Origin: Collinsella sp.
GTDB taxonomy: Bacteria; Actinomycetota; Coriobacteriia; Coriobacteriales; Coriobacteriaceae
Assembly: GCA_029264355.1 (NCBI GenBank)
Contig: JARIBW010000028.1
Span: 1-64,000, forward strand
Length of the DNA stretch: 64,000 nt
Reading direction: 5' to 3'
Shown: piece after piece, positions 36,264 to 46,751 of the stretch
How positions within the stretch are numbered: position 1 is the first letter of the stretch
Layout: the number at the start of each line of letters is the position of its first letter
The notes under the pieces: model-generated
Told to the model about the DNA's origin: nothing
The model's input: only the letters and a program-made list of their open reading frames with translations
The model's database searches: none
Made by a program: the position numbers and the translations under genes

Positions 36264-37085
36264 TTAAGCCTCCTTCGCGAGCTCGGCCATGGCCTGCTCG
36301 AACTGCTCGTCGTTGGGGGCCTTGCCGTGCCAGCCCACCTGGCCCTCCATGAAGGAGACGCCCTTGCCCTTGACCGTCTCGGCCACGATGCACACCGGCT
36401 TGCCGGTGACGGAGCGGGCCTCCTCGAAGGCCGCGCGGACCTGGGCCATGTCATTGCCATCCGCCAGCTCGATCACGTGGAACTTGAACGCGGCGAACTT
36501 GTCGGCGATGGGCATCGCGGAGTTGACCTCTTCGATGCTGCCGTCGATCTGCAGGCCGTTGTGGTCGACGATCAGGCAGAGGTTGTCCAGTTTCCGGTTA
36601 CCCGCGAACATGGCGGCCTCCCAGACCTGGCCCTCCTCGATCTCGCCATCGCCAAGCAGGCAGTAGGTGCGATAGGCGTCGCCCCAGTGCTTGGCGGAGA
36701 GCGCCATACCCACAGCGGCCGAGACGCCCTGGCCCAGGGAACCGGTGGACATGTCGACACCCGGCGTGCCGTTCATGCAAGGGTGGCCCTGGAGGTGGCA
36801 GCCGACATGGCGCAGGGACTCGAGATCATCCTTGGGGAAGAAGCCGCGCTCGGCGAGGGCCGCATACAGCGCGGGGGCACAATGGCCCTTGGAGAGCACG
36901 AAACGGTCGCGATCGGCGCGGCGCGGATCTGCCGGATCGACGTTCATCTCCTCAAAGTAGAGGTAGGTGATGATATCGGCGGCGCCGAGCGAACCGCCGG
37001 GGTGTCCGGACTTCGCCGCGTGCGTGCCGACCACGACCCCCTTCCGGACCTCATTGGCAACCTGGATGAGTTCCTCATCGCTCAT
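36264..37085 (-). CDS. Transketolase, N-terminal (ThDP-binding) subunit
   Basis: 273 residues. SGHPGGSLGAADIITYLYF and SKGHCAPALYAAL hold conserved His; HPCMNGTPGVDMSTGSLGQG is followed by the ThDP pyrophosphate motif LLGDGEIEEGQVWEA ... DHNGLQIDG (Gly-Asp-Gly ... Asn). Start ATG 37085 follows AAGGAGG. First gene of the tkt pair; see the operator-like palindrome 37215-37230. Confidence 0.94.
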   Translation of the reverse strand: MSDEELIQVANEVRKGVVVGTHAAKSGHPGGSLGAADIITYLYFEEMNVDPADPRRADRDRFVLSKGHCAPALYAALAERGFFPKDDLESLRHVGCHLQGHPCMNGTPGVDMSTGSLGQGVSAAVGMALSAKHWGDAYRTYCLLGDGEIEEGQVWEAAMFAGNRKLDNLCLIVDHNGLQIDGSIEEVNSAMPIADKFAAFKFHVIELADGNDMAQVRAAFEEARSVTGKPVCIVAETVKGKGVSFMEGQVGWHGKAPNDEQFEQAMAELAKEA

Positions 37086-37214
37086 GGACGATGCCTCCTT
37101 GTGGGTGAGCGGTGCGTAATGTACGCGACAATCATAACGGGACAATCGACGAGCAGGGCGCTCGCAGACGGTAAATTCAAAACTATTTTTCTGCAAACTA
37201 TAGTGTTTACCTGC

Positions 37215-37230
37215 GATAAAGCGCTTTACC
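37215..37230. promoter_or_regulatory. LacI/CcpA-like palindrome upstream of tkt genes
   Basis: GATAAAGCGCTTTACC contains the perfect palindrome TAAAGCGCTTTA, with the AAGCGCTT core usual for LacI-family sugar regulators. A TATAGT -10-like hexamer lies about 20 bases downstream on the minus strand. Confidence 0.45.
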
Positions 37231-37276
37231 ACAACTGGGACCCGAACACGTCGAGGCTATTTGCCGACCCCTCGCA

Positions 37277-37957
37277 TCACGCATTTGCGACGCGTTCCCA
37301 ATCGGCCTCGAAGGCCGCTATCCCGGCATCGGTGAGCGGATGGTGGAGGCATTTTTTGAGCACCTTCATGGGGACGGTGGCGATATCGGCTCCCAGCAAG
37401 GCCGCTTGGACCACATGGTTGGCCGTGCGCACCGAGGCGGCGATGATCTCGACCTCGCCGTCCGGGTTCCTGTCGGGCCAATCGCAGTTCTTGATGCAGG
37501 TGATCACGTCGGCGAGCTGCGACGTCCCGTCCAGCGCGATGTCGTCGCAGCGGCCCAAGAACGGCGAGATGTAGCGGGCGCCGGCGTTGGCGGCCAGCAA
37601 CGCCTGGGTCGCGGAGAACACGAGCGTCATGTTCACGCGGATGCCCTCATCGGCGAGGATGCGGCACGCGGCCAGACCGGCCTCGCAAACAGGCAGCTTG
37701 ACAACGATATTCGGAGCGAGCGCGGCGAGCCGACGGCCATCGGCGACCATGCCGTCGATCGTCGTCGCCGTGGTCTCAGCCGACACCGGCAACCCCTCGC
37801 AGAGCTCGGCGATCTTTTGCATATGTGACTCAAAGTCGGAGAGGACGCCGCCCGTCTTGGCGTACAGGCTCGGATTGGTAGTGACCCCGGCCAGGCATCC
37901 CCAGATCTTCGCCTCGGTGATCTCCTCCAGGTTCGCGGTATCGATGAAGAACTTCAC
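37277..37957 (-). CDS. tal: Transaldolase / fructose-6-phosphate aldolase family protein
   Basis: 226 residues, the short transaldolase type. MKFFIDTANLEEITEAK, GVTTNPSLYAKTGG, ETTATTIDGMV, and the Schiff-base Lys in APNIVVKLPVCEAG. Then VNMTLVFSATQALLAANAGARYISPFLGR. Either transaldolase or fructose-6-phosphate aldolase activity fits. GTG 37957 is the start, with AAAGGG upstream. It is followed 190 bases later by the tkt pair, completing non-oxidative pentose phosphate steps. Confidence 0.92.
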   Translation of the reverse strand: MKFFIDTANLEEITEAKIWGCLAGVTTNPSLYAKTGGVLSDFESHMQKIAELCEGLPVSAETTATTIDGMVADGRRLAALAPNIVVKLPVCEAGLAACRILADEGIRVNMTLVFSATQALLAANAGARYISPFLGRCDDIALDGTSQLADVITCIKNCDWPDRNPDGEVEIIAASVRTANHVVQAALLGADIATVPMKVLKKCLHHPLTDAGIAAFEADWERVANA

Positions 37958-38133
37958 GGCAGACCCTTTCTCGCGCCATCCCACAAGGTCAGTATACGCA
38001 CGGAGCCGCGGGAGGGAGCATCGGCGGGCAGGGGATTCGGCCAGAAACGCGTCAACCGCCACCAAACGGTGGGAACTCGCTCGCAAGCGGCGTGAACGGT
38101 CTCAGGGAGCGGTCACGGACCTCTCGGGGCGCC

Positions 38134-39557
<1,424 letters not shown>

Positions 39558-39561
<4 letters not shown>

Positions 39562-40271
39562 TCGGCGGAATCCGCGGCGACTTCATCGGCCGCGGTCCGA
39601 TCGACCAGGCGATAACCCACGCCGCGGACCGTCTCGATGCGATCGGCGTGCGACCCGAGTTTTTGGCGCAAAGTCTGGACGTGCACGTCCACGGTGCGCG
39701 AGCCGCCGTCGAAATCCCAGCCCCACACGCTCCGCAGCAGCGACTCGCGCGTGAAAACGACGCCGGGCTTGCGCATGAGGTACTCGAGCAGATCGAACTC
39801 CCTAAGGGTGAGCTTGAGCTCATGCCCATCCACGCGGACCTCGCGGTGGCTCGGCGAGAGCTCGATGCCGCCCGCGCTCAACATCTCGGGAGCGGGACGG
39901 CCCATCATGCCGCCGCGGCGCAAAAGGGCGCGGCAACGACTCGTGAGCTCCATGAGGGAGAAGGGCTTTACCAGGTAATCGTCGGCCCCGCCGTCGAGCG
40001 CCACGACCTTGTCGAGCTCCGAGTCCTTCGCGGTGAGCATCATGATGGGCACCGTCTCGGTGGCCTGATCGGCACGCAAGCGCCGCATGATCTCGAGCCC
40101 GTCGGTATCGGGGAGCATGATGTCGAGGAGCACGGCGTCGGGCACGCGGCGCGCGACGGCAGCCTTGAACTCGCTGTCGCAGCTGAAACCCTCCGCCTCG
40201 ATACCCTGCTGACGCAGGGCGTACAGGGTCAGGCCCCTGATGTTGTCGTCATCTTCGACGTAATAGATCAT
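39558..40271 (-). CDS. phoP: OmpR/PhoB-family response regulator
   Basis: 237 residues. Receiver domain with Asp 50 in AVLLDIMLPDTDGLEIM, Lys in DDYLVKPFSLMEL, and a C-terminal winged helix (LKLTLREFDLLEYLMRKPG, WGWDFDGGSRTVDVHVQTLR). It pairs with the downstream kinase. Plausible binding sites are the repeats at 41361-41387 before pstB. Confidence 0.94.
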
Positions 40272-40419
40272 GCGAACGATACCTCCTCGACCGTTTCGAC
40301 AATTCTACCCACTGGACGGCGCCGATGAGCGCTCTTGGCCATCCCCTCCGATCCCGCGGCGCCCGTCCGGCGCGCGGCACCGGGACACCACGCGCGACAC
40401 GGCCGCCCGGCCCGCCCGA

Positions 40420-41295
40420 TCAACCGAATCGGCCGGTGAGGTAATCGGCGGTGCGCTGGTCGCGCGGGGCTTTGAACATCTGCGCGGTGGGCGCGTGCTC
40501 GACGAGCTCTCCCAACAAGAAGAAGGCCACGGAGTCCGAGATGCGCGCGGCCTGCTGCATGTTGTGGGTGACCACCACGAGCGTGTAGTCGCGCTTGAGC
40601 TCCATGGCGAGTTGCTCGACCTGGACCGTCGAGATCGGGTCGAGCGCCGAGGTGGGCTCGTCCATGAGCAGGACCTCGGGCTGCACCGCAATGGCACGGG
40701 CGATGCACAGGCGCTGCTGCTGGCCGCCGGATAGGCTCAGCCCGGACTCCTTGAGCTTGTCTTTGACCTCATCCCACAGGGCGGCGCGGCGCAGGGAGTC
40801 CTCGACCAGGACGTCGAGCTCGCCGCGATCCTTGACGCCGGCGCCGCGCGGGCCGTAGGCGACATTGTCATAGATGCTCATGGGGAACGGATTGGGGTGT
40901 TGGAACACCATGCCCACGCGCTGGCGCAGCAGCGTGGTGTTGTAGTCGGCATAGATGTCACGGCCGTCGAGTTTGATGGACCCCTCGATACGACAGCCCT
41001 TCACGTAATCGTTCATGCGATTCAGGCAGCGCAGCAGGGTCGACTTTCCGCAGCCGGACGGTCCGATGAACGAGGTGATCTCGCGCTCGGGGATGTCGAT
41101 CGACACGTCGCGCAACGCATGATGATCGCCGTAGTACAGGTTCACGTTCTCGATCGAGATACGTGTCTTGTGCACAGGGGCGGCCTCGCCCATCGCGCCG
41201 GCGGGAGCCATCGGCGCGTCTCCCCGCTCGCGCAGGGCGGCCTCCTCGGCCGCGCGCGCCATCGTCTGGGCACCATCCTCGGGCGTGCAATCCAC
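40420..41295 (-). CDS. pstB: Phosphate ABC transporter ATPase PstB
   Basis: 291 residues. An N-terminal extension of about 45 residues is unusual, then [20 protein letters not shown], Walker [41 protein letters not shown], signature [16 protein letters not shown], Walker [20 protein letters not shown] 41295 is taken as start because AGGAGG lies seven bases before it. No pstS, pstC, pstA or phoU is present in the window, so it is separated from the permease genes. Confidence 0.93.
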   Translation of the reverse strand: MDCTPEDGAQTMARAAEEAALRERGDAPMAPAGAMGEAAPVHKTRISIENVNLYYGDHHALRDVSIDIPEREITSFIGPSGCGKSTLLRCLNRMNDYVKGCRIEGSIKLDGRDIYADYNTTLLRQRVGMVFQHPNPFPMSIYDNVAYGPRGAGVKDRGELDVLVEDSLRRAALWDEVKDKLKESGLSLSGGQQQRLCIARAIAVQPEVLLMDEPTSALDPISTVQVEQLAMELKRDYTLVVVTHNMQQAARISDSVAFFLLGELVEHAPTAQMFKAPRDQRTADYLTGRFG

Positions 41296-41360
41296 CTTCG
41301 AGCCTCCTCGCATCCTTGCTCATAGCTCTCAGCATGGTACGACCCGCATTTCAGACATCC

Positions 41361-41387
41361 GTGAACCCCATGTAAGGTGCGTGTAAG
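41361..41387 (-). promoter_or_regulatory. PHO-box-like direct repeats upstream of pstB
   Basis: Minus strand reads CTTACACGCAC, CTTACATGGG, GTTCACGG: three TT(A/C)AC-type units at 11- and 10-base steps, as bound by PhoB/PhoP dimers. About 70 bases before the start codon. Confidence 0.5.
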
Positions 41388-41457
41388 CCCAGACGCACCA
41401 AACAGCCTCGGCATATCAGGCCTTTACAGACCACGGACCCCACTTGGAAACAACCTT

Positions 41458-41516
41458 GGTCATTTGGGGACAGTCCCCAAATGACCAAATGACCGGGGGG
41501 CTGCCCCCAAATGCCG
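41458..41516. repeat. CATTTGGGGACAG palindrome pair 3' of the VanS-like gene
   Basis: GGTCATTTGGGGAC-A-GTCCCCAAATGACC is a perfect palindrome with 14-bp arms; a second, imperfect one (GGGGGGCTGCCCCC with CAAATG) follows at once. It shares GGGGACAG with the dispersed GTACCTGTCCCC family, and again sits just after a minus-strand stop codon (41540). Confidence 0.6.
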
Positions 41517-41539
41517 GGTCGCGAATCGGGGCCGCCGCG

Positions 41540-42934
41540 TCAGGCGGGCACGACGATGGTGAACACGGTGCACTCGGGGGTCGATTCACACGAGATGGTC
41601 CCACCGTGCGCGGTCACGATCTCCTTTGCGATGGCAAGGCCCAGGCCGGCGCCGCCGCGGTTGGTCGCGCGCGCCGCATCCAGGCGATAAAACTTCTCGA
41701 AGATCGTCCCCAGCTTGGCCACGGGAATCGGGTCCCCCTGGTTCTCGAAGCGCACGGTCACGCAACCCTCCCCGCGCACGGCCTCGATGCGGATCGTCGA
41801 GCCCTCGTAGCTATAGGCGATCGCGTTCTTCATCACGTTGTTGAAGACGCGGGCCATCTTGTCGCCATCGACGAGAACCACGAGATTCAGCGGCGCGTCG
41901 ACCTCGACGCGCTTGCCCTGCTCGGCGAGGGTGGGATAGAACTCATCGGCAACCTGTGCGAGCAGGAGGGAGAGGTCCACGTAACCGCGCGTGAGCACGA
42001 TGTCGTGAAAATCGAAGCGCGTGATGTCGAAAAACTCCTCGATGAGCGCGTCGAGGCGATGCGCCTTGTCGAGCGCGATGCCGGTGAAGCGGGCGCGCTG
42101 CTCCACGGGCAGATCGGGGGCCTCTTGCAACAGCGAGAGATAGCCCACCACGCTGGCGAGCGGCGTCTTGAGATCGTGAGCGAGGTACGTGACCAGGTCG
42201 TCCTTGCGGCGCGCCTCATCGCGCAGGGCATCGGCGACCTGGCGCTCCTGGTCGCGCACGCGGCTGATCGCGCCCTCCACCTCCAGGAAGGTCCCGTCCA
42301 GGTTGTCCACCTCTTGCGGATGGTCGATCAGGCGGTCAACGAGGTGGCCGGCGATGACGCGATCCGCGACGGCCTGGCCGCGGTCGTAGCCCGCATAATA
42401 CAGCGCCCGTCCCACAAAGAAGACGCCGCACACCGTGCATGCGAGCAAGAAGCCGCAGAACATGAACAGGTAGTCGATATCGACGAACAGCGGGCGCACC
42501 TGCGCCGTGAGCAAGAAGCCAAGAAAGATCACGGAGAACCAAGCGGAACCGCCGAGCGTCACCGCGCGGCGGACCGTCACGAAGCGATCCGTGAGCATAT
42601 AGCCCACGACGATCGCGATGAGAAACGCGACGAAGCTCTCGCGCGCGATGACCGAAAACGAGAGGAGAACCAGCACCGTCAGGGAGAGCAGGCGGCTGTC
42701 GAGCAAGATCCGCAACTTGGCGATGACCCCATCGATCGAGTCGTTCGAAGTCGTGAAGAAACGGTCTCCGGCTGCGGGGACTGCGGGGGCCTCCGGGACC
42801 GCGGGGGCATCGACGTTGGGCACATCGTCGCCGATTGGATGCCGCGACACCTCCGATCGGTCGTTGGGCATCCCCGTCATGGGGTTCACCGGCGCGTGCT
42901 GCTGCCGCGCCGACCTCTTCTTCTCAACGTTCAT
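41540..42934 (-). CDS. Sensor histidine kinase, VanS-like
   Basis: 464 residues. A long polar N-terminus (1-80), about four membrane spans between 82 and 175, then a linker helix. His 253 in LVTYLAHDLKTPLASVVG; ATPase domain with VMKNAIAYSYEGSTI, GTIFEKFYRLD, and RGGAGLGLAIAKEIVTAHGG. The HDLKTPL box matches the VanS/WalK-like group. Sensor spans without an outer domain suggest sensing in the membrane. It follows the VanR-like gene by 84 bases. Confidence 0.9.
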   Translation of the reverse strand: MNVEKKRSARQQHAPVNPMTGMPNDRSEVSRHPIGDDVPNVDAPAVPEAPAVPAAGDRFFTTSNDSIDGVIAKLRILLDSRLLSLTVLVLLSFSVIARESFVAFLIAIVVGYMLTDRFVTVRRAVTLGGSAWFSVIFLGFLLTAQVRPLFVDIDYLFMFCGFLLACTVCGVFFVGRALYYAGYDRGQAVADRVIAGHLVDRLIDHPQEVDNLDGTFLEVEGAISRVRDQERQVADALRDEARRKDDLVTYLAHDLKTPLASVVGYLSLLQEAPDLPVEQRARFTGIALDKAHRLDALIEEFFDITRFDFHDIVLTRGYVDLSLLLAQVADEFYPTLAEQGKRVEVDAPLNLVVLVDGDKMARVFNNVMKNAIAYSYEGSTIRIEAVRGEGCVTVRFENQGDPIPVAKLGTIFEKFYRLDAARATNRGGAGLGLAIAKEIVTAHGGTISCESTPECTVFTIVVPA

Positions 42935-43018
42935 CTACCCTGCTTTCACCGCGAATTCGAGATGTCTCGGAATACAAGCGCGACGGCCGTCGAAAGAGCG
43001 GGCGAGTCCCAAAGGGCC

Positions 43019-43732
43019 CTACTTCTCGATGGTGTAGCCCACGCCCCAGATGTTCTTGATGAAGCGCGGGTTCTGGGCGTCGTCGCCCAGCTTCTCGCGC
43101 AAGTGACGGATGTGCACCATGACGGTGTTGTTGGAGCCCGCCATGAACTCCTCGTCCCACACTGCCCGGAACAGTTCCTCGACCGGCACCACATGGCCGC
43201 GGTGCTCGGCGAGATACAACAGGATGGAGTATTCGAGCGGGGTGCAGCGCACGGGCTTCTCATCCACGCTGACCGTGCGGGCATCGCGATTGATCTCGAG
43301 GCCGTTGAAGGAGATGATCGGGCCCGCATCATCGACGGAGGCCGCCTGCTCGCGACTGCCGTACCGCGTGTACCTGCGCAGCTGCGCCTTGCAGCGCGCC
43401 ACGAGCTCAAGCGGGCGAAAGGGCTTGACCATATAGTCGTCAGCGCCGAGCGTGAGACCCTCGATCTTGTCGGACTGGCTGTCGCGCGCGGTGAGCATGA
43501 TGACCGGGTAGGTGCGCTCGGCACGGATGGTGCGGAGCAACTCGAAGCCGTCCACATCGGGGAGCATGATGTCGAGCACGGCGAGGTCGAACTCCTGCCC
43601 CAAGATGAGGCGGGCGGCATCGGCGCCGTTATACGCCAGCGTCACATCGAACCCCTCGTTGCGCAGGTAAATCCCCACGAGGTCGGTGATGGTCTTCTCA
43701 TCGTCCACGACGAGGATGCGAGGTGCGTCCAC
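43019..43732 (-). CDS. OmpR-family response regulator, VanR-like
   Basis: 237 residues. Phospho-acceptor Asp 54 in LAVLDIMLPDVDGFELL; Lys in DDYMVKPFRPLELV; DNA-binding domain with VRCTPLEYSILLYLAEHRG and NTVMVHIRHLREKLG. Start GTG 43732 is used: GGAAAGGAG precedes it, and the upstream ATG overlaps a CATAAT -10-like element. Divergent from a D-Ala-D-Ala carboxypeptidase, which suggests cell-wall control. Confidence 0.92.
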   Translation of the reverse strand: MDAPRILVVDDEKTITDLVGIYLRNEGFDVTLAYNGADAARLILGQEFDLAVLDIMLPDVDGFELLRTIRAERTYPVIMLTARDSQSDKIEGLTLGADDYMVKPFRPLELVARCKAQLRRYTRYGSREQAASVDDAGPIISFNGLEINRDARTVSVDEKPVRCTPLEYSILLYLAEHRGHVVPVEELFRAVWDEEFMAGSNNTVMVHIRHLREKLGDDAQNPRFIKNIWGVGYTIEK

Positions 43733-43798
43733 GATGTGCTCCTTTCCGTCACGTCCATTATGGGACATCCCGTGGCGACGCGCCGCCGCGGCCAGATG

Positions 43799-43815
43799 TT
43801 TAAGGGAGGTTTAAG
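43799..43815 (-). promoter_or_regulatory. Direct-repeat site upstream of the VanR-like gene
   Basis: CTTAAAC-CTCC-CTTAAAC on the minus strand, an exact 11-bp step typical of OmpR-family sites. CATAAT lies about 28 bases downstream as a possible -10, so autoregulation is plausible. Confidence 0.45.
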
Positions 43816-43932
43816 GCGCGTCGACGGCACCCGATGGCGACGCGCGGAGCGTCCCCACCCCCCTCCTTCCGGTGAACGACAAGCGATTCGCGCCAATCGA
43901 ATCAAGGACGCGAACGAGTCCGCGCGAGAGTC

Positions 43933-43938
43933 TATACT
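43933..43938 (+). promoter_or_regulatory. -10 element of the carboxypeptidase gene
   Basis: TATACT on the plus strand, about 50 bases before the ATG at 43990; the -35 region is weak. Confidence 0.4.
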
Positions 43939-43989
43939 GTGCTATATCGTCCTCGAAAACACCGTTTAGACGAACCACCGGGACCGCAC

Positions 43990-45363
43990 ATGAAACACTC
44001 ACGCACATCATCCCCCATCCGCTGCAAGCGGCGCTTCATCGCCCTTGTCTGCGCCACCCTCGCAGCCGGGTCGCTCATGGCCCCATCGCCCGCGCTCGCC
44101 GCCGCGAGCCTGGACGACCTCGTCTTGGGCGCGCCCGCCCGCGAGCTCGGCGTGAGCGAGGCCGAGATGCCGGACATCTTGGCAACCCACGCCATCATCA
44201 TGCGCCCCGACGGCTGCGTGTACTACGAGCGCGGAGCCGATTCCCCCATCAAGATCGCCTCGACCACCAAGATCATGACCGCGCTCGTCGCACTCGACCA
44301 CTGCGATCCATCCGAGATCCTCTCCGTCGATCACGCCGCCGCGACGGTGGGCGAATCCTGCGTGGGCCTCAAGGAAGGCGACACCCTCACGCTCCAGCAG
44401 GCGCTCACCGGCCTCATGGTCATGAGCGGCAACGATGTGGCCACCTCCATCGCCACGCACGTCGGTGGCAAGATCGACCCCTCAAGCCCCGACCCGTACG
44501 GGACCTTCATCAAAGCCATGAACGACCGCGCGGCTCAACTCGGCTGCACCGACACGCTGTTCGAAAACCCCCATGGTCTCGACTTCGGCGCCTGGGTCGG
44601 CAATCTGCACAGCACCGCGCACGACGTCGCGCGCATCTGGACCGAGGCATGGCGCAATGAGGCCTTCCGCTCCTTTGCCTGTAGCGGCGCCACCGAGATG
44701 CACGTCACCTCGGCCGACGGCAGCGCGCGCTCCCTGCCCCTCACCGTACGCAACAAAATTCTCGGGCGCGATGGCAACCTTGGAGGCAAGACGGGCAGCA
44801 CCTACGAGGCGGGAGAATGCTTCGTGTGCACGTTCTCGCGCGAACCCGAGGGCGAGGTGTATATCGCCCTCTTCGGCTCGAAGGGCGACGAGGGCCGCTT
44901 CAACGACACGTTGACCCTCGCGAACTGGTACTACGGCCACTTTGCGGACCTGCCGCTCGCCACCAGCCCCAAACAGGTCGGAGGCGTGCCCTTGGCCGCC
45001 GAGGCGACCTGTGCCGATTGGTCCGACAAACTGATGGACCTCACCTTCGCCGACGCCGAGGCGACCGCACGCGTATTCACGCTCGGCGGGGCCATCGAGC
45101 AAGAGGTCGAGGTCGACGAGCTGCGCGGCAGGCACGCGGCGGGAACCGCTGCGGGGTCGGTCACCTACGCCCAAGGCGGCAAGGCCATCGGGTCCGTCGA
45201 TCTCACCACGGCCGACGGTCTCGAGCCTCCAAACCCCCTCGAATGGCTTGCCGTCCAATTCGACCGCCTCGTACGCCTCTTTGAGGGCAAGCCCGCGACG
45301 GCCGAGGAGCGCGTGTACGCCACCATGCCCGACCCGCTCTCCATCGACGGATGGGACGCGTAG
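43990..45363 (+). CDS. D-alanyl-D-alanine carboxypeptidase (PBP5-type, S11)
   Basis: 457 residues. Signal peptide (FIALVCATLAAGSLMAPSPA, cut near residue 38) exports it. Serine peptidase motifs: SxxK as Ser 91-Lys 94 in IASTTKIMTALV, SGN at 146-148 in VMSGNDVAT, and KTGS at 267-270 in GGKTGSTYEAG. The family trims the terminal D-Ala of peptidoglycan stem peptides. A C-terminal domain of about 130 residues follows (PLAAEATCADW onward) without an obvious membrane anchor. Divergent from the VanR-like gene. Confidence 0.93.
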   Translation: MKHSRTSSPIRCKRRFIALVCATLAAGSLMAPSPALAAASLDDLVLGAPARELGVSEAEMPDILATHAIIMRPDGCVYYERGADSPIKIASTTKIMTALVALDHCDPSEILSVDHAAATVGESCVGLKEGDTLTLQQALTGLMVMSGNDVATSIATHVGGKIDPSSPDPYGTFIKAMNDRAAQLGCTDTLFENPHGLDFGAWVGNLHSTAHDVARIWTEAWRNEAFRSFACSGATEMHVTSADGSARSLPLTVRNKILGRDGNLGGKTGSTYEAGECFVCTFSREPEGEVYIALFGSKGDEGRFNDTLTLANWYYGHFADLPLATSPKQVGGVPLAAEATCADWSDKLMDLTFADAEATARVFTLGGAIEQEVEVDELRGRHAAGTAAGSVTYAQGGKAIGSVDLTTADGLEPPNPLEWLAVQFDRLVRLFEGKPATAEERVYATMPDPLSIDGWDA

Positions 45364-45390
45364 CGGGTCGAGGGCGCACTTGTCGGCAAG

Positions 45391-45430
45391 CGGGCCGGCC
45401 GGGAAACGTACATCTCCCGGCCGGCCCGTT
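45391..45430. terminator. Bidirectional terminator-like hairpin
   Basis: CGGGCCGGCCGGGA / TCCCGGCCGGCCCG 14-bp stem between convergent genes; T tracts are weak on both sides. Confidence 0.65.
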
Positions 45431-45455
45431 CATGTGATCGATTCGGCGATCGACC

Positions 45456-45815
45456 TTACTTGCCGTTTGCCTCCCTCGTGAGCTTCTTGGCCTGATGGCG
45501 CGAGACGAACCACACGATGAAAGAGGTGAGGAACAGCAGCGTCGCGGCCGTGCTCGTCACGGTCTCGAGCTCGGACATCCCCATATTCGCCGCGAAACGC
45601 GACGCCATGAACGCCACGATCGTGCAGCCGAGCAAAGGGTAGAACACGCGCGTCAGCGGCAGGGAGGCATGGATTTCCCGATCGATGGGTGCCGGGCCCT
45701 GCACGGCCTCGCGACGGGCGCGCAGCTCGCGGGCGGCCTCCATCGCGCGCTCGTCATCGGCCTCGAGCTCGGCACGCTCCTCGGGGGTCATATCGCGCTT
45801 CGATTTCTTACTCAT
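45456..45815 (-). CDS. Small two-span membrane protein
   Basis: 119 residues. Charged N-terminus (MSKKSKRDMTPEERAELEA), then hydrophobic segments VFYPLLGCTIVAFMASRFAA and STAATLLFLTSFIVWFVSRH, basic end. No family recognised. It overlaps the TatD stop by eight bases, so translation is probably coupled. Confidence 0.65.
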   Translation of the reverse strand: MSKKSKRDMTPEERAELEADDERAMEAARELRARREAVQGPAPIDREIHASLPLTRVFYPLLGCTIVAFMASRFAANMGMSELETVTSTAATLLFLTSFIVWFVSRHQAKKLTREANGK

Positions 45816-46746
45816 GGGCTTCTCCAAATAGGGTGTTCGAAGTGTTCCAAATCGCTGCGGCGATCTCGTCGGGCAACTCGCCCGTGCGGTCTGCGCGGTC
45901 GTATATGAGGACATCGGCGGTCTGGGCGATCATCGCCGGCTCGCACTCCAAGCCGCGGATGGGCTCGGGCGCCATATAGGGGCAATCAGTCTCCAACAGC
46001 AGGCGATCGAGCGGACAGGCGGCAAACGCCTCGCGCACGCCATCGTTTCGCTTGAACGTCGCGGCACCGCCGAAGGCGATATGGCACCCGAGCGCGAGGA
46101 ACCGCTCCATAGTCGCACGGTCCTCGCCGAAGCAATGCAGCACGCAGCCGGCGGCGGGCACTCCCACGCACTCGAGCACGGCCACCGCATCGGCGTGGGC
46201 CGAGCGGGCCCCGTCGGCGCGATCGTTGCGCAGATGCAGCTCGACCGGCACGTTGCGTTCGACGGCAAGCGAGAGCTGGCGCGCCATGACCGCCATCTGG
46301 GCATCGCGCGGGGCGGCCTCGATCTGATCGTCCGCATCGAAATGATAGTCGAGGCCGATCTCCCCGATACCCGCGCACAGCGGGTCGTCCAGGGCCGCCG
46401 CGATCTGCGCGTGCAGCCCATCGGCATAATCGAGCGTCCCGTAGGGATGGACGCCCGCCAGGTAGCGAACGCGCACCTGGGCACCGCGCTCTGAGGCTGC
46501 GCCGAGCACCCCATACAGCCAACGGGAGAACGCCGGCGCATCGGGAGTCTCCTCCGACATATCCGAGACGGGATCGAAGATGGTCATCAGCTCACGCACG
46601 CCCGATTCATGCGCTCGGACGAGCACGTCGACGGGGTCTTTATCCCCGCCCCAAAACGATCGCAGGTGGGCATGGGTGTCGAACAGGGGCGCATGCGCCA
46701 GTGGCAACGTGAACACCTTGTTCTTCTTGGTGAACGAAATCGCCAT
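45808..46746 (-). CDS. TatD-family metal-dependent hydrolase
   Basis: 312 residues. LFDTHAHLRSF carries the His pair, GIGEIGLDYHFD the metal Glu, VPVELHLRNDRAD and GCVLHCFGEDRATMERFL further His, and LLLETDCPYMAPEP the last Asp. Relatives are 3'-5' DNases or D-aminoacyl-tRNA-type hydrolases. It sits with rsmA and metG in a conserved order. Start ATG 46746 follows GGGGAGTGAGG. Confidence 0.9.
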   Translation of the reverse strand: MAISFTKKNKVFTLPLAHAPLFDTHAHLRSFWGGDKDPVDVLVRAHESGVRELMTIFDPVSDMSEETPDAPAFSRWLYGVLGAASERGAQVRVRYLAGVHPYGTLDYADGLHAQIAAALDDPLCAGIGEIGLDYHFDADDQIEAAPRDAQMAVMARQLSLAVERNVPVELHLRNDRADGARSAHADAVAVLECVGVPAAGCVLHCFGEDRATMERFLALGCHIAFGGAATFKRNDGVREAFAACPLDRLLLETDCPYMAPEPIRGLECEPAMIAQTADVLIYDRADRTGELPDEIAAAIWNTSNTLFGEAHE

Positions 46747-46751
46747 GTGCC

